A stretch of DNA of 6,326 bases from the NCBI GenBank assembly GCA_017473665.1, contig JAFUKK010000255.1, positions 1 to 6,326 on the forward strand. Reading direction: 5' to 3'. The position numbers and the translations under genes are program-made. The notes under the pieces are model-generated. The model ran no database searches. It was not told where the DNA came from and saw only the letters and a list, made by a program, of their open reading frames with translations. The number at the start of each line of letters is the position of its first letter. The stretch's first letter is position 1. Positions 1 to 5,497 of this stretch are shown here, piece by piece. This stretch comes from Lachnospiraceae bacterium. GTDB taxonomy: Bacteria > Bacillota > Clostridia > Lachnospirales > Lachnospiraceae.

Positions 1-1380
1 GAACCAGGTATCTAAGGTATCAGGGTCCTGGGTCAGATGCTTGCATCCACACTTGGGACATACATCGGGAGCCTCACGGGATACCACTACTTCTCCGCAC
101 TCATCACAGTAGTATGCAGGGATTCTATGTCCCCACCACAGCTGACGGGAAATACACCAGTCACGGATGTTGTCGGTCCAGTTGAAATATGCCTTATCCA
201 TACGCTCAGGAATCAGCTCAATCTCCCCCTTACGTACAGCCTCAACTGCAGGCTTAATGAGCTCCTCCATCTTTACAAACCACTGCTCCTTTACCATAGG
301 CTCAATGGTGGTCTTACATCTGTCATGGGTACCTACATTGTGTGCATGGTCCTCAATCTTTACCAACAGGCCCATGGCATCCAGCTCTGCCACAATAGCT
401 TTTCTGGCCTCATAACGGTCCATACCCTGGAACTTACCGCCGTTTTTATTAATGGTGGCGTCATCATTCATTACATTGATAATTGGCAGGTCATGTCTCT
501 TGCCTACTTCAAAGTCGTTATGGTCATGGGCAGGAGTAATCTTAACCACACCGGTACCGAACTCTCTGTCTACATAGGTATCGGTGACAATGGGAATCAC
601 TCTGTTCATAATGGGCAGCATGACGCTCTTGCCGATTAAATGCTGGTATCTCTCATCCTCGGGATGAATTGCCACAGCAGTATCGCCCAACATGGTCTCA
701 GGTCTGGTAGTAGCAAAGGTCAAAAATTCGGTATCGGAAGGAGTACCGTCATAATTCATGATGGGATACTTGATATGCCAGAAATGACCTGCCTGCTCCT
801 CATATACTACCTCTGCATCGGAGATGGAGGTATTACATACAGGACACCAGTTGATGATACGGGAACCCTTGTAGATATAACCTTTCTCGTGCATCTTTAC
901 GAATACTTCGGTAACGGCCTTGTTACAGCCCTCGTCCATGGTGAAACGCTCTCTGTCCCAGTCACAGGAGGAGCCCAGCTTCTTTAACTGGGAGATAATA
1001 CGTCCGCCGTATTCCTTTTTCCACTCCCAGGCACGCTCCAGGAACTTCTCACGGCCCAGCTCCCATTTATCGATGCCTTCTTCTTTTAACTTCTCAATGA
1101 TTTTGACCTCGGTTGCAATACTTGCATGGTCGGTGCCGGGCTGCCACAGTGCATTGTAGCCCTGCATTCTTTTGAAACGGATGAGAATATCCTGCATGGT
1201 ATTATCCAGTGCATGACCCATGTGAAGCTGTCCCGTAATGTTTGGAGGGGGAATCACAATGGTGAAGGGTTTCTTGGAATAATCTACTTCTGCATGGAAG
1301 TATTTCTTATCCAGCCATTTTTGATACAGTTTGTCCTCAATACCCTGAGGATCATAGGTTTTTGCCAATTCTTTGCTCAT
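1..1380 (-). CDS. valS: Valyl-tRNA synthetase, N-terminal 460 residues (3' end beyond window)
   Basis: This class I aminoacyl-tRNA synthetase charges tRNA-Val with valine in the cytoplasm. The minus-strand frame is open from ATG at 1380 to position 1. It begins [20 protein letters not shown] and shows the class I ATP-binding signature [13 protein letters not shown], with HMGH at residues 53-56. The editing (CP1) domain carries [10 protein letters not shown] at 224-233 and [16 protein letters not shown] at about 275-290. The [14 protein letters not shown] block lies at 408-421, and a four-cysteine zinc-ribbon-like knuckle at C425, C428, C441 and C444. The visible part ends at DPDTLDTWF, just before the usual SSALWP. 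KMSKS, the anticodon-binding domain and the C-terminal coiled coil are therefore outside; full ValRS is about 880 residues. The start is supported by AAGGAG at 1387-1392, six bases upstream of the ATG. The gene lies directly behind a T-box leader, which fits its identity. No frameshift or missing residue was seen. Confidence 0.98.
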   Translation of the reverse strand, partial: MSKELAKTYDPQGIEDKLYQKWLDKKYFHAEVDYSKKPFTIVIPPPNITGQLHMGHALDNTMQDILIRFKRMQGYNALWQPGTDHASIATEVKIIEKLKEEGIDKWELGREKFLERAWEWKKEYGGRIISQLKKLGSSCDWDRERFTMDEGCNKAVTEVFVKMHEKGYIYKGSRIINWCPVCNTSISDAEVVYEEQAGHFWHIKYPIMNYDGTPSDTEFLTFATTRPETMLGDTAVAIHPEDERYQHLIGKSVMLPIMNRVIPIVTDTYVDREFGTGVVKITPAHDHNDFEVGKRHDLPIINVMNDDATINKNGGKFQGMDRYEARKAIVAELDAMGLLVKIEDHAHNVGTHDRCKTTIEPMVKEQWFVKMEELIKPAVEAVRKGEIELIPERMDKAYFNWTDNIRDWCISRQLWWGHRIPAYYCDECGEVVVSREAPDVCPKCGCKHLTQDPDTLDTWF

Positions 1381-1411
1381 GGTTTGCTCCTTTCAGTTCG
1401 GTCTCTGTGCA

Positions 1412-1435
1412 TGTATAAGCAAACTTGCTTATACA
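1412..1435 (-). repeat. Second hairpin between T-box terminator and valS RBS
   Basis: TGTATAAGCA at 1412-1421 and its complement TGCTTATACA at 1426-1435 form a perfect 10-bp stem with a 4-nt loop. After one mismatch the helix continues for three further pairs (1408-1410 with 1437-1439). It starts only three bases beyond the terminator T tract and ends about 20 bases before the ribosome binding site. It has no T tract of its own. It could stabilise the read-through or processed mRNA 5' end; this role is inference. Confidence 0.7.
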
Positions 1436-1438
1436 CGC

Positions 1439-1476
1439 AAGAAAGCCCTTTGCAGATACGAATATCTGCAAAGGGC
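1439..1476 (-). terminator. Leader terminator of the valS T-box
   Basis: There is a perfect 14-bp inverted repeat: GCCCTTTGCAGATA at 1445-1458 on the plus strand and its complement at 1463-1476. The 4-nt loop is TTCG in the transcript. TTTCTT follows on the minus strand at 1444-1439. It overlaps the 3' arm of the antiterminator. The T tract is short and interrupted, so the long stem probably does most of the work (inference). Confidence 0.9.
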
Positions 1477-1499
1477 GTCATTAACGCGGTACCACCTTT
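1470..1499 (-). promoter_or_regulatory. T-box antiterminator with conserved T-box sequence
   Basis: The minus strand reads AAAGGTGGTACCGCG (1499-1485), matching the T-box consensus AGGGTGGNACCGCG. The bulge TGGT would pair with the ACCA end of an uncharged tRNA; the variable base is T, matching discriminator A, which tRNA-Val carries. Pairing is visible as AAAGG with CCTTT and GCGT with ACGC. The CCCTTT arm is also the start of the terminator stem, so the two structures exclude each other. Confidence 0.95.
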
Positions 1500-1748
1500 G
1501 TTCACAGCTTACGCTGCCTCAGTGACTTCCTACAAAGTCCTATCCGGTAACGGGGATAAATCGGGAGTCCCTACTGGTATATGTCCAACCTTCTCATGCG
1601 GTGGACAGTGCTTTCAAAACTCCGGCTCAGAAGCTACCTTCCACATCCCTTCCTTGAAGCATCTCTCAACCTCCCCGAGGGGATAATGCTCTCTCTGTCA
1701 AGGGGTAATCCGTACTCCTCTTCCTCATCGCCTTTACAACATATACCA

Positions 1749-1778
1749 AATATATGCTATTTACGGGGGATTTGTCAA
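1749..1778 (-). promoter_or_regulatory. Promoter of the valS T-box transcript
   Basis: A perfect -35 box TTGACA is read on the minus strand at 1778-1773. The -10 candidate TATATT lies at 1754-1749 with an 18-bp spacer (ATATAT at 1755-1750 would give 17). Transcription would start near 1742, just ahead of stem I. The -35 lies only 18 bp past the stop codon of the upstream acyltransferase gene. Confidence 0.75.
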
Positions 1779-1796
1779 GAGGGAATCCTCTCTACT

Positions 1797-3941
1797 TTAT
1801 TTCAGTCCATCAATAAACCCTTGTGCACGCTCAGCCACTAAAAAGGGATTGGTATATACCAGGTATGAGTTGCCGGTCAATACGGTCATCTGTTGGATAT
1901 CCCGGTTGGTAAACAGATTCTCATGTACCTGCTCCCATTCCACGCCGTTTCGATTAGCCGATACACCGGTCCAATAGGACAGGAGTATTTGTACCGGCAG
2001 ATCCTCAGGGTATTGTTTTCCGGCCATCAGTCGGCAGTTATCGTACTGTCTGGCCGTTTCATCTGCCACAGTTCTGCCCAGGTATTTTTGTACCAGCATT
2101 TCCTGCATTACGGTTTCTTCCTCTTCATTATGTGCAAACCCAAAGACTCTCACATAGGCGGGCCATTGCAACTTCACATAACCACTGAGGTTCAGTAAGC
2201 GTTGGCCTAAGTATTGTACCTGTCCCTGTTTTTTCAGCATCCGGCGGTATTCCTCCGGATTGGTTCCGGACCGTTCCAGTTGCTGAGCCAGCTGTTCTTC
2301 CGTCATGGAATCCACCCCCACAATGGCTTCCACTTCCTGTGGATAAAGCTCCACGTATAGCTGCGCATATATGCCGGACATCTCATGAGCCAGCAAAACA
2401 TAAGGCCCCTTCTCACCCAGACTCTCCAATGCCGTATGTATCTCATAGACCATATTCTCTGCGGTTCTGTCTTCCCCCGTATCATCGCTGAAACCGCTAC
2501 CGAAATAATCCAATACCACCACTCTGTTTTGCTCCCCCAGTCTGTCCGCCAGGGGCTTCCAGGTAACCGTGGGACAAAAGTCTCCCAATCCGCACAGTAC
2601 AACCACCGTGTGCTCACCGGCGCCGGTTACATAGGCCGCCATCCTTTTTCCATCCACGGTAGCATAAGTAATATATTCTTCTGCATACCGGGCAACGGCT
2701 TCCTGCCGCTCCCGGCTTTCCTTATGGGCAGATACGGACATCACAAGAGTTATGAGCAGAACAATGACCAGCAAGCCTACCGTCACTTTCTTTATGTCCT
2801 TCCACACAAGGGCCTTAAATTTGGGGAATTTATTCAAAAGCCTCACAATCACCCGGCAGAAGCCATGGAGTACGATTGATAACACCAATGAACATGCCAA
2901 TACCACCAATACCAGAAGTGGCACACTCTTTATATATGGGTGTGTTTCTACCGACTCATTATAGCCGAATACCTGCAATACCAGTCCATGCACCAGATAG
3001 AATTCTAAGGTAATGGTACCCATAAATTTCAGTACCCCATTGCTCATTTGCACCTTCATTCCAACCAGAAATAGGGACAGGGTAAAGGCAACTGCGCCCA
3101 GCATTTGGGCAATTAGTTTTACCCATCTGCCTACCTCATAAGTGTAGGATATTCCCAACATAGTACAAAAGCTTTCCATATATTCGCCCAATAAAAAGAA
3201 CAAAACTGCACATGCCGGCATCAGGATCAGATACTTGATATAACATCTTTTCACATGTTCCAAAAGCTTCTGTTCATATCTTGCCACCCAGAGTCCTATG
3301 GGAAAAAGTACCACCGAATTGTACCACCACTGCCCGTACATCCACCAATCACAGAAGGCAATATATAACATTACCTCTACAGTCACCAGACACAATGCCG
3401 CAAAATGATTTTTGCACCACCGAAAGGTCAGGTAAAAGCACAAATAGAAAAGAAACAACACATATACAAACCAGGCATACCCATTAATCATCTGCGGTCC
3501 GGACACATGAAAGAGTGTGGACACCCCTATGGACTCCCCTATTTGAAATCTTACAAAAAGGAAAAAGAAATTGGTAAGTGACAGTACCATCACCGGCTGC
3601 AGGAAACGACGGCTACCAAAATCTTGCAGATAGTCCGTTTTCTCCCGAAAGCTTTTATAAAGGCCATACCCGGAGCAAAAAAGGAAAAAACCTACCAATA
3701 AATATCCCACCGGCACAAATACATCCAGACCATGTACGATTACCTCCTGCTTTAACCAGGGTGCACAGGTTTTTTGAGCAATATGATGAAGCATGACTCC
3801 CAGGGCACAAAATCCCTGCAATGCTTTGGTCTGTTCCAAGGAAAGGACCTGTTCATTCCATTGACCGCCCTTGATATATTTTGCTTTCCATAGCAGCAAT
3901 ACGCCCAGTACGGGATAAATTAGATAAATCAACTGATTCAC
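1797..3941 (-). CDS. Acyltransferase-3 membrane protein fused to a degenerate alpha/beta-hydrolase domain
   Basis: This is a 714-residue membrane protein. Residues 3-20 form a hydrophobic helix. About 33-370 is an acyltransferase-3 (AT3) domain with many hydrophobic segments, a His pair H52-H53 where AT3 proteins carry their conserved histidine, and the late AT3 motif LEFYLVHG (312-319). Q42 may occupy the basic position of the R/K-X10-H motif. A further helix at about 387-403 leads into an alpha/beta-hydrolase fold (about 425-714), probably extracytoplasmic. Hydrolase features are LCGLGDFCP (449-457), DYFGSGFSD (478-486), the elbow region LLAHEMSG (516-523) and a C-terminal TNPFLVAERAQGFI. 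The elbow nucleophile is Glu520 instead of Ser, and the usual GGHYxH histidine region reads GNSYLV (690-695), so the triad appears lost. AT3 proteins move acyl groups onto sugars or exported molecules; the substrate here is unknown. The start is GTG with AAAGGAGG seven bases upstream. The gene is divergent from an AraC regulator, its likely controller (inference). Confidence 0.9.
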   Translation of the reverse strand: MNQLIYLIYPVLGVLLLWKAKYIKGGQWNEQVLSLEQTKALQGFCALGVMLHHIAQKTCAPWLKQEVIVHGLDVFVPVGYLLVGFFLFCSGYGLYKSFREKTDYLQDFGSRRFLQPVMVLSLTNFFFLFVRFQIGESIGVSTLFHVSGPQMINGYAWFVYVLFLFYLCFYLTFRWCKNHFAALCLVTVEVMLYIAFCDWWMYGQWWYNSVVLFPIGLWVARYEQKLLEHVKRCYIKYLILMPACAVLFFLLGEYMESFCTMLGISYTYEVGRWVKLIAQMLGAVAFTLSLFLVGMKVQMSNGVLKFMGTITLEFYLVHGLVLQVFGYNESVETHPYIKSVPLLVLVVLACSLVLSIVLHGFCRVIVRLLNKFPKFKALVWKDIKKVTVGLLVIVLLITLVMSVSAHKESRERQEAVARYAEEYITYATVDGKRMAAYVTGAGEHTVVVLCGLGDFCPTVTWKPLADRLGEQNRVVVLDYFGSGFSDDTGEDRTAENMVYEIHTALESLGEKGPYVLLAHEMSGIYAQLYVELYPQEVEAIVGVDSMTEEQLAQQLERSGTNPEEYRRMLKKQGQVQYLGQRLLNLSGYVKLQWPAYVRVFGFAHNEEEETVMQEMLVQKYLGRTVADETARQYDNCRLMAGKQYPEDLPVQILLSYWTGVSANRNGVEWEQVHENLFTNRDIQQMTVLTGNSYLVYTNPFLVAERAQGFIDGLK

Positions 3942-3948
3942 AAAGGGT

Positions 3949-3956
3949 CCTCCTTT
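3949..3956 (-). promoter_or_regulatory. Strong RBS fixing the GTG start of the acyltransferase fusion
   Basis: AAAGGAGG on the minus strand sits seven bases before GTG (3941-3939). The next in-frame methionine is residue 50, inside the first AT3 segment, so the GTG start is the only sensible one. Confidence 0.9.
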
Positions 3957-3988
3957 AGGCTTTCTGCTCTAAGAATAGCCCTTCCCGG

Positions 3989-4010
3989 AAGATATGTATA
4001 TCATATTCTT
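3989..4010. repeat. Imperfect inverted repeat in the divergent intergenic region
   Basis: AAGATATG (3989-3996) and CATATTCTT (4002-4010) are complementary except for one extra base, separated by TATAT. The repeat lies between the divergent acyltransferase and AraC-type genes, just upstream of the regulator's -10 box, so it could be an operator. AraC proteins more often bind direct repeats, and the A+T-rich content makes chance symmetry plausible. Confidence 0.35.
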
Positions 4011-4018
4011 TCGTTTCG

Positions 4019-4027
4019 TGTTATAAT
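4019..4027 (+). promoter_or_regulatory. Extended -10 promoter of the AraC-type gene
   Basis: TGTTATAAT is a perfect extended -10 (TGN plus TATAAT at 4022-4027). The -35 position at 3999-4004 has no good match, which is common with extended -10 promoters. The start would be near 4034, giving a leader of about 36 bases before the ATG at 4070. No convincing minus-strand promoter was found in the same gap. Confidence 0.65.
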
Positions 4028-4069
4028 TTTTCTGTTACGCAATTCATTTTTTACTGAAGGAGTACCCCC

Positions 4070-4828
4070 ATGAAGCCCAGAAAATTAGAAGTAAACCACA
4101 ATGATGTAATCTATCTGCAATATCAAAATCTGGAAAAGGGATTTGAACGTTGTCCCCAAAATGAAGATATGATGCAGTATCTTTATCTGAAAGCAGGTAA
4201 CCCTTTGGGAATTGAAATCGCCGCCGGTTTCTTCAACGCTGATTTACAGGGTTGCTTGTCCAAGGACCCCCTCCGTAATATCAAATATTTATTTGTAGTA
4301 AATACGGGGTTGGCCTCACGTTTTGCCGTAGAGGGTGGCCTGCCTGTTGAAATCGCTTATTCCATCAGTGATTTATATATTCAAAAAATGGATGAACTGG
4401 AAACCATAGAAGAGGTGAAGCAGCTGCAACGGGCCATGTTTACCCACTATACCAAGCAGGTAGCCCTGTTTAAAAAGAATCATGTATGCTCCAAGCCCAT
4501 TGTGCAATGTTTGGAATATATCAGCTCCCATTTAAGCGAACGGATTAGCTTAGAGCAATTGGCTGATTTTGTAAATCTGTCTCCCAGCTATCTTTCTACC
4601 TTGTTTAAACAGGAAATGCGGGAAACCGTGAGTGATTACATTACCAAAATACGTATAGAAACCGCAAAAAATATGCTGAACCATTCTGAGTACAGTTATG
4701 CCCAGATCAGTTCAGCACTTGCCTTTTCTTCCCAAAGTCATTTTACCAAAGTATTTCGGCAAAAAACAGGATATACCCCCAAGGAATATCGTATGCAGTT
4801 TTATTCACAGGATATCTCTACGCTCTAA
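4070..4828 (+). CDS. AraC-family transcriptional regulator
   Basis: This 252-residue cytoplasmic DNA-binding protein has a C-terminal AraC/XylS double helix-turn-helix at about 143-243. The first HTH is at 159-183 (ISLEQLADFVNLSPSYLSTLF). The second is at 209-241, with the family signature SSALAFSSQSHFTKVFRQKTG followed by YTPKEYR. The N-terminal 140 residues are not an obvious cupin sensor. They hold a segment IKYLFVVNTGLASRFAVEGG (71-90), then LPVEIAYSISDLYIQK (91-106), of a kind I associate with clostridial AraC-type regulators of unknown ligand. The ATG is preceded by AAGGAG at 4057-4062 with seven-base spacing, and by an extended -10 promoter. The gene is transcribed away from the acyltransferase/hydrolase gene, the usual arrangement for a local regulator and its target, but the target and effector are inferred. 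It converges with the zinc-ribbon gene, with only 21 bp between stops and no clear terminator. Confidence 0.93.
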   Translation: MKPRKLEVNHNDVIYLQYQNLEKGFERCPQNEDMMQYLYLKAGNPLGIEIAAGFFNADLQGCLSKDPLRNIKYLFVVNTGLASRFAVEGGLPVEIAYSISDLYIQKMDELETIEEVKQLQRAMFTHYTKQVALFKKNHVCSKPIVQCLEYISSHLSERISLEQLADFVNLSPSYLSTLFKQEMRETVSDYITKIRIETAKNMLNHSEYSYAQISSALAFSSQSHFTKVFRQKTGYTPKEYRMQFYSQDISTL

Positions 4829-4849
4829 AATCAGAGGTTCAGTCTGTGG

Positions 4850-5086
4850 TTATTGCCAAAATCCCGCGCCCCGTTCCTTAAAAATCGCAACTGCCCTGGC
4901 GCATTTGGAACAATAGTATCCCTCAGCATTTACCTCCAAATGCACCGTATGCTTGGGGATAAATTTCTTACTTTCACTTTCAGGAATCCATACCACGATT
5001 TCCCCTGCCTTGATGTAGGAGCTCAGGGCATCCCCTGTCTGTATCACTCCTTTTTGCATTTCTTCTTCACAATAAGGGCACTTCAT
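4850..5086 (-). CDS. Small four-cysteine zinc-ribbon protein (DUF6487-like)
   Basis: This 78-residue cytoplasmic protein starts MKCPYCEEEMQKG. It has two CxxC knuckles, C3-C6 and C59-C62 (CSKC), that should bind one zinc ion. Between them is a beta-rich stretch with VVWIPE (31-36) and FIP (42-44). The layout, with an N-terminal CPYC, a tryptophan-containing middle and a C-terminal CxKC, resembles the short clostridial zinc-ribbon proteins grouped as DUF6487; this is from memory of the family. The function of that group is unknown to me. I chose ATG at 5086. An in-frame GTG at 5113 would add nine residues before the conserved MKCPYC start and has no ribosome binding site. The chosen ATG has only a weak GGGGGAAA 12 bases upstream. 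The gene lies 36 bp downstream of the 55-residue membrane protein gene on the same strand, so translation from a shared message is likely. Confidence 0.8.
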   Translation of the reverse strand: MKCPYCEEEMQKGVIQTGDALSSYIKAGEIVVWIPESESKKFIPKHTVHLEVNAEGYYCSKCARAVAIFKERGAGFWQ

Positions 5087-5122
5087 ACTTGATTGTTTCC
5101 CCCATAAAAACACTCACGTTTA

Positions 5123-5290
5123 TTAGTATTGTATCGCATAATATATTACATATACCCAGCCCAGCAATCCGTGAAAAATGGCCCATCCTATGGACTTCCA
5201 TGCGGTATAGCTGATTACCATTGCTAATGCGCTACCAAAGGAAACACCTGATTTTACTGTTTTTTTAATGATTGTTTTGTTTTCTCCCAT
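5123..5290 (-). CDS. Small membrane protein, 55 residues, function unknown
   Basis: This short frame starts with ATG at 5290, eight bases after a perfect AGGAGG (5304-5299), and ends with TAA at 5123-5125. The product begins MGENKTIIKKTVKSG, a basic and polar N-terminus. A hydrophobic stretch VSFGSALAMVISYTAW (16-31) and a second, SIGWAIFHGLLGWVYVIYY (33-51), follow, giving one or two membrane segments with several aromatic residues. It looks like a conserved clostridial type: the HGLLGWVYVIYYAI ending recalls short hypothetical membrane proteins, but I cannot name a family. The excellent ribosome binding site, the membrane-like composition and the position just before the zinc-ribbon gene support it as real. 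The basic N-terminus would favour that end staying in the cytoplasm. Its function is unknown. Confidence 0.8.
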   Translation of the reverse strand: MGENKTIIKKTVKSGVSFGSALAMVISYTAWKSIGWAIFHGLLGWVYVIYYAIQY

Positions 5291-5314
5291 ATAAGTATCC
5301 TCCTCAAAAGTTAT

Positions 5315-5343
5315 ATATTAAATTTCTTAGTAATGTTTTGAAA
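5315..5343 (-). promoter_or_regulatory. Candidate promoter of the small membrane protein gene
   Basis: The minus strand reads TTTCAA (5343-5338), a 17-bp spacer and TAATAT (5320-5315). Transcription would begin about 18 bases before the ATG, very close to the ribosome binding site. Both boxes are imperfect and the region is A+T-rich, so this is tentative. Confidence 0.35.
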
Positions 5344-5497
5344 CTATAGTTAGTATATAAAAAACTCTTTCATTTCGCCATAGTAAATTGTGCACATTAT
5401 GGGAGGTTATCGTGCTTAGGGAGGACTATTAGCTGTATCCTGCTTAGCAGACGCACTATATTTTTTCGCTGAGAAAAACTGAAAGTTATGCGTGCTT
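5344..5497. other. Gene-free A+T-rich gap with small repeats
   Basis: No convincing reading frame was found in either direction. The stretch holds a near-duplicate element, GTTATCGTGCTT (5406-5417) and GTTATGCGTGCTT (5485-5497), about 80 bp apart. It also holds a short palindrome CTGCTTAGCAG (5440-5450) and an A/T hairpin TTTTTC/GAAAAA (5462-5467 with 5473-5478). The hairpin is the only terminator-like structure after the ArsC fusion, and it lacks a G+C-rich stem. Confidence 0.5.

Larger units (their letters stand above)
1381..1742 (-). promoter_or_regulatory. T-box leader of valS (tRNA-Val-sensing riboswitch)
   Basis: This is a roughly 360-nt untranslated leader read on the minus strand. 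T-box RNAs pair with the anticodon of a matching tRNA and test its 3' end; uncharged tRNA stabilises an antiterminator. Visible parts in transcript order are: AGTA at 1713-1716 (loop-E-type element of stem I); a distal stem I helix CCTTGA/TCAAGG (1698-1703 with 1652-1657), continued by AGCAT/ATGCT (1686-1690 with 1658-1662) with an AG-rich bulge on one side; GGTTGAGAG at 1663-1671 near the apex; and GAAG followed by GTA at 1635-1637, the likely valine specifier, which is then followed by a purine. The T-box motif and terminator follow (separate entries). Other regions (about 1500-1620) contain expected stem II/III-type sequence such as CCGTTACCGG, which I did not fold fully. The 5' end is inferred from the promoter. 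The T-box class is near certain; the specifier assignment is less so. Confidence 0.93.

Noticed and set aside
37..1686. Several plus-strand open frames of 80-200 codons opposite valS and its leader
   Set aside because: The minus strand encodes a full set of ValRS motifs and a T-box over the same bases. The plus-strand products resemble no family and have no ribosome binding sites that stand out.
1698..1703. Second TTGACA (minus strand) in the T-box leader as another promoter
   Set aside because: No -10 box lies at the right distance, and these bases pair in the distal helix of stem I.
1778..1791. AGAGG/CCTCT hairpin as a terminator of the acyltransferase gene
   Set aside because: The stem is only five base pairs and is followed by the TTGACA promoter box rather than a T tract.
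2303..2617. Minus-strand frame of 104 codons in another phase inside the acyltransferase/hydrolase gene
   Set aside because: It lies wholly inside the 714-codon gene, and its tryptophan- and arginine-rich product is typical of an out-of-frame reading.
2385..2879. Plus-strand frame of 164 codons opposite the acyltransferase/hydrolase gene
   Set aside because: It is antisense to a gene with clear domain motifs, and the product is low-complexity with no recognisable domain.
4829..4849. Possible shared terminator between the convergent AraC and zinc-ribbon genes
   Set aside because: Only a CAGA/TCTG four-base-pair stem is visible, too weak to call.
4853..5092. Plus-strand frame of 79 codons opposite the zinc-ribbon gene
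   Set aside because: The minus-strand reading gives two CxxC knuckles and a conserved-looking start, while the plus-strand reading has no supporting feature.
5087..5113. Upstream GTG start for the zinc-ribbon protein
   Set aside because: It would add nine residues before MKCPYC and has no ribosome binding site. The ATG at 5086 fits the usual start of such proteins.
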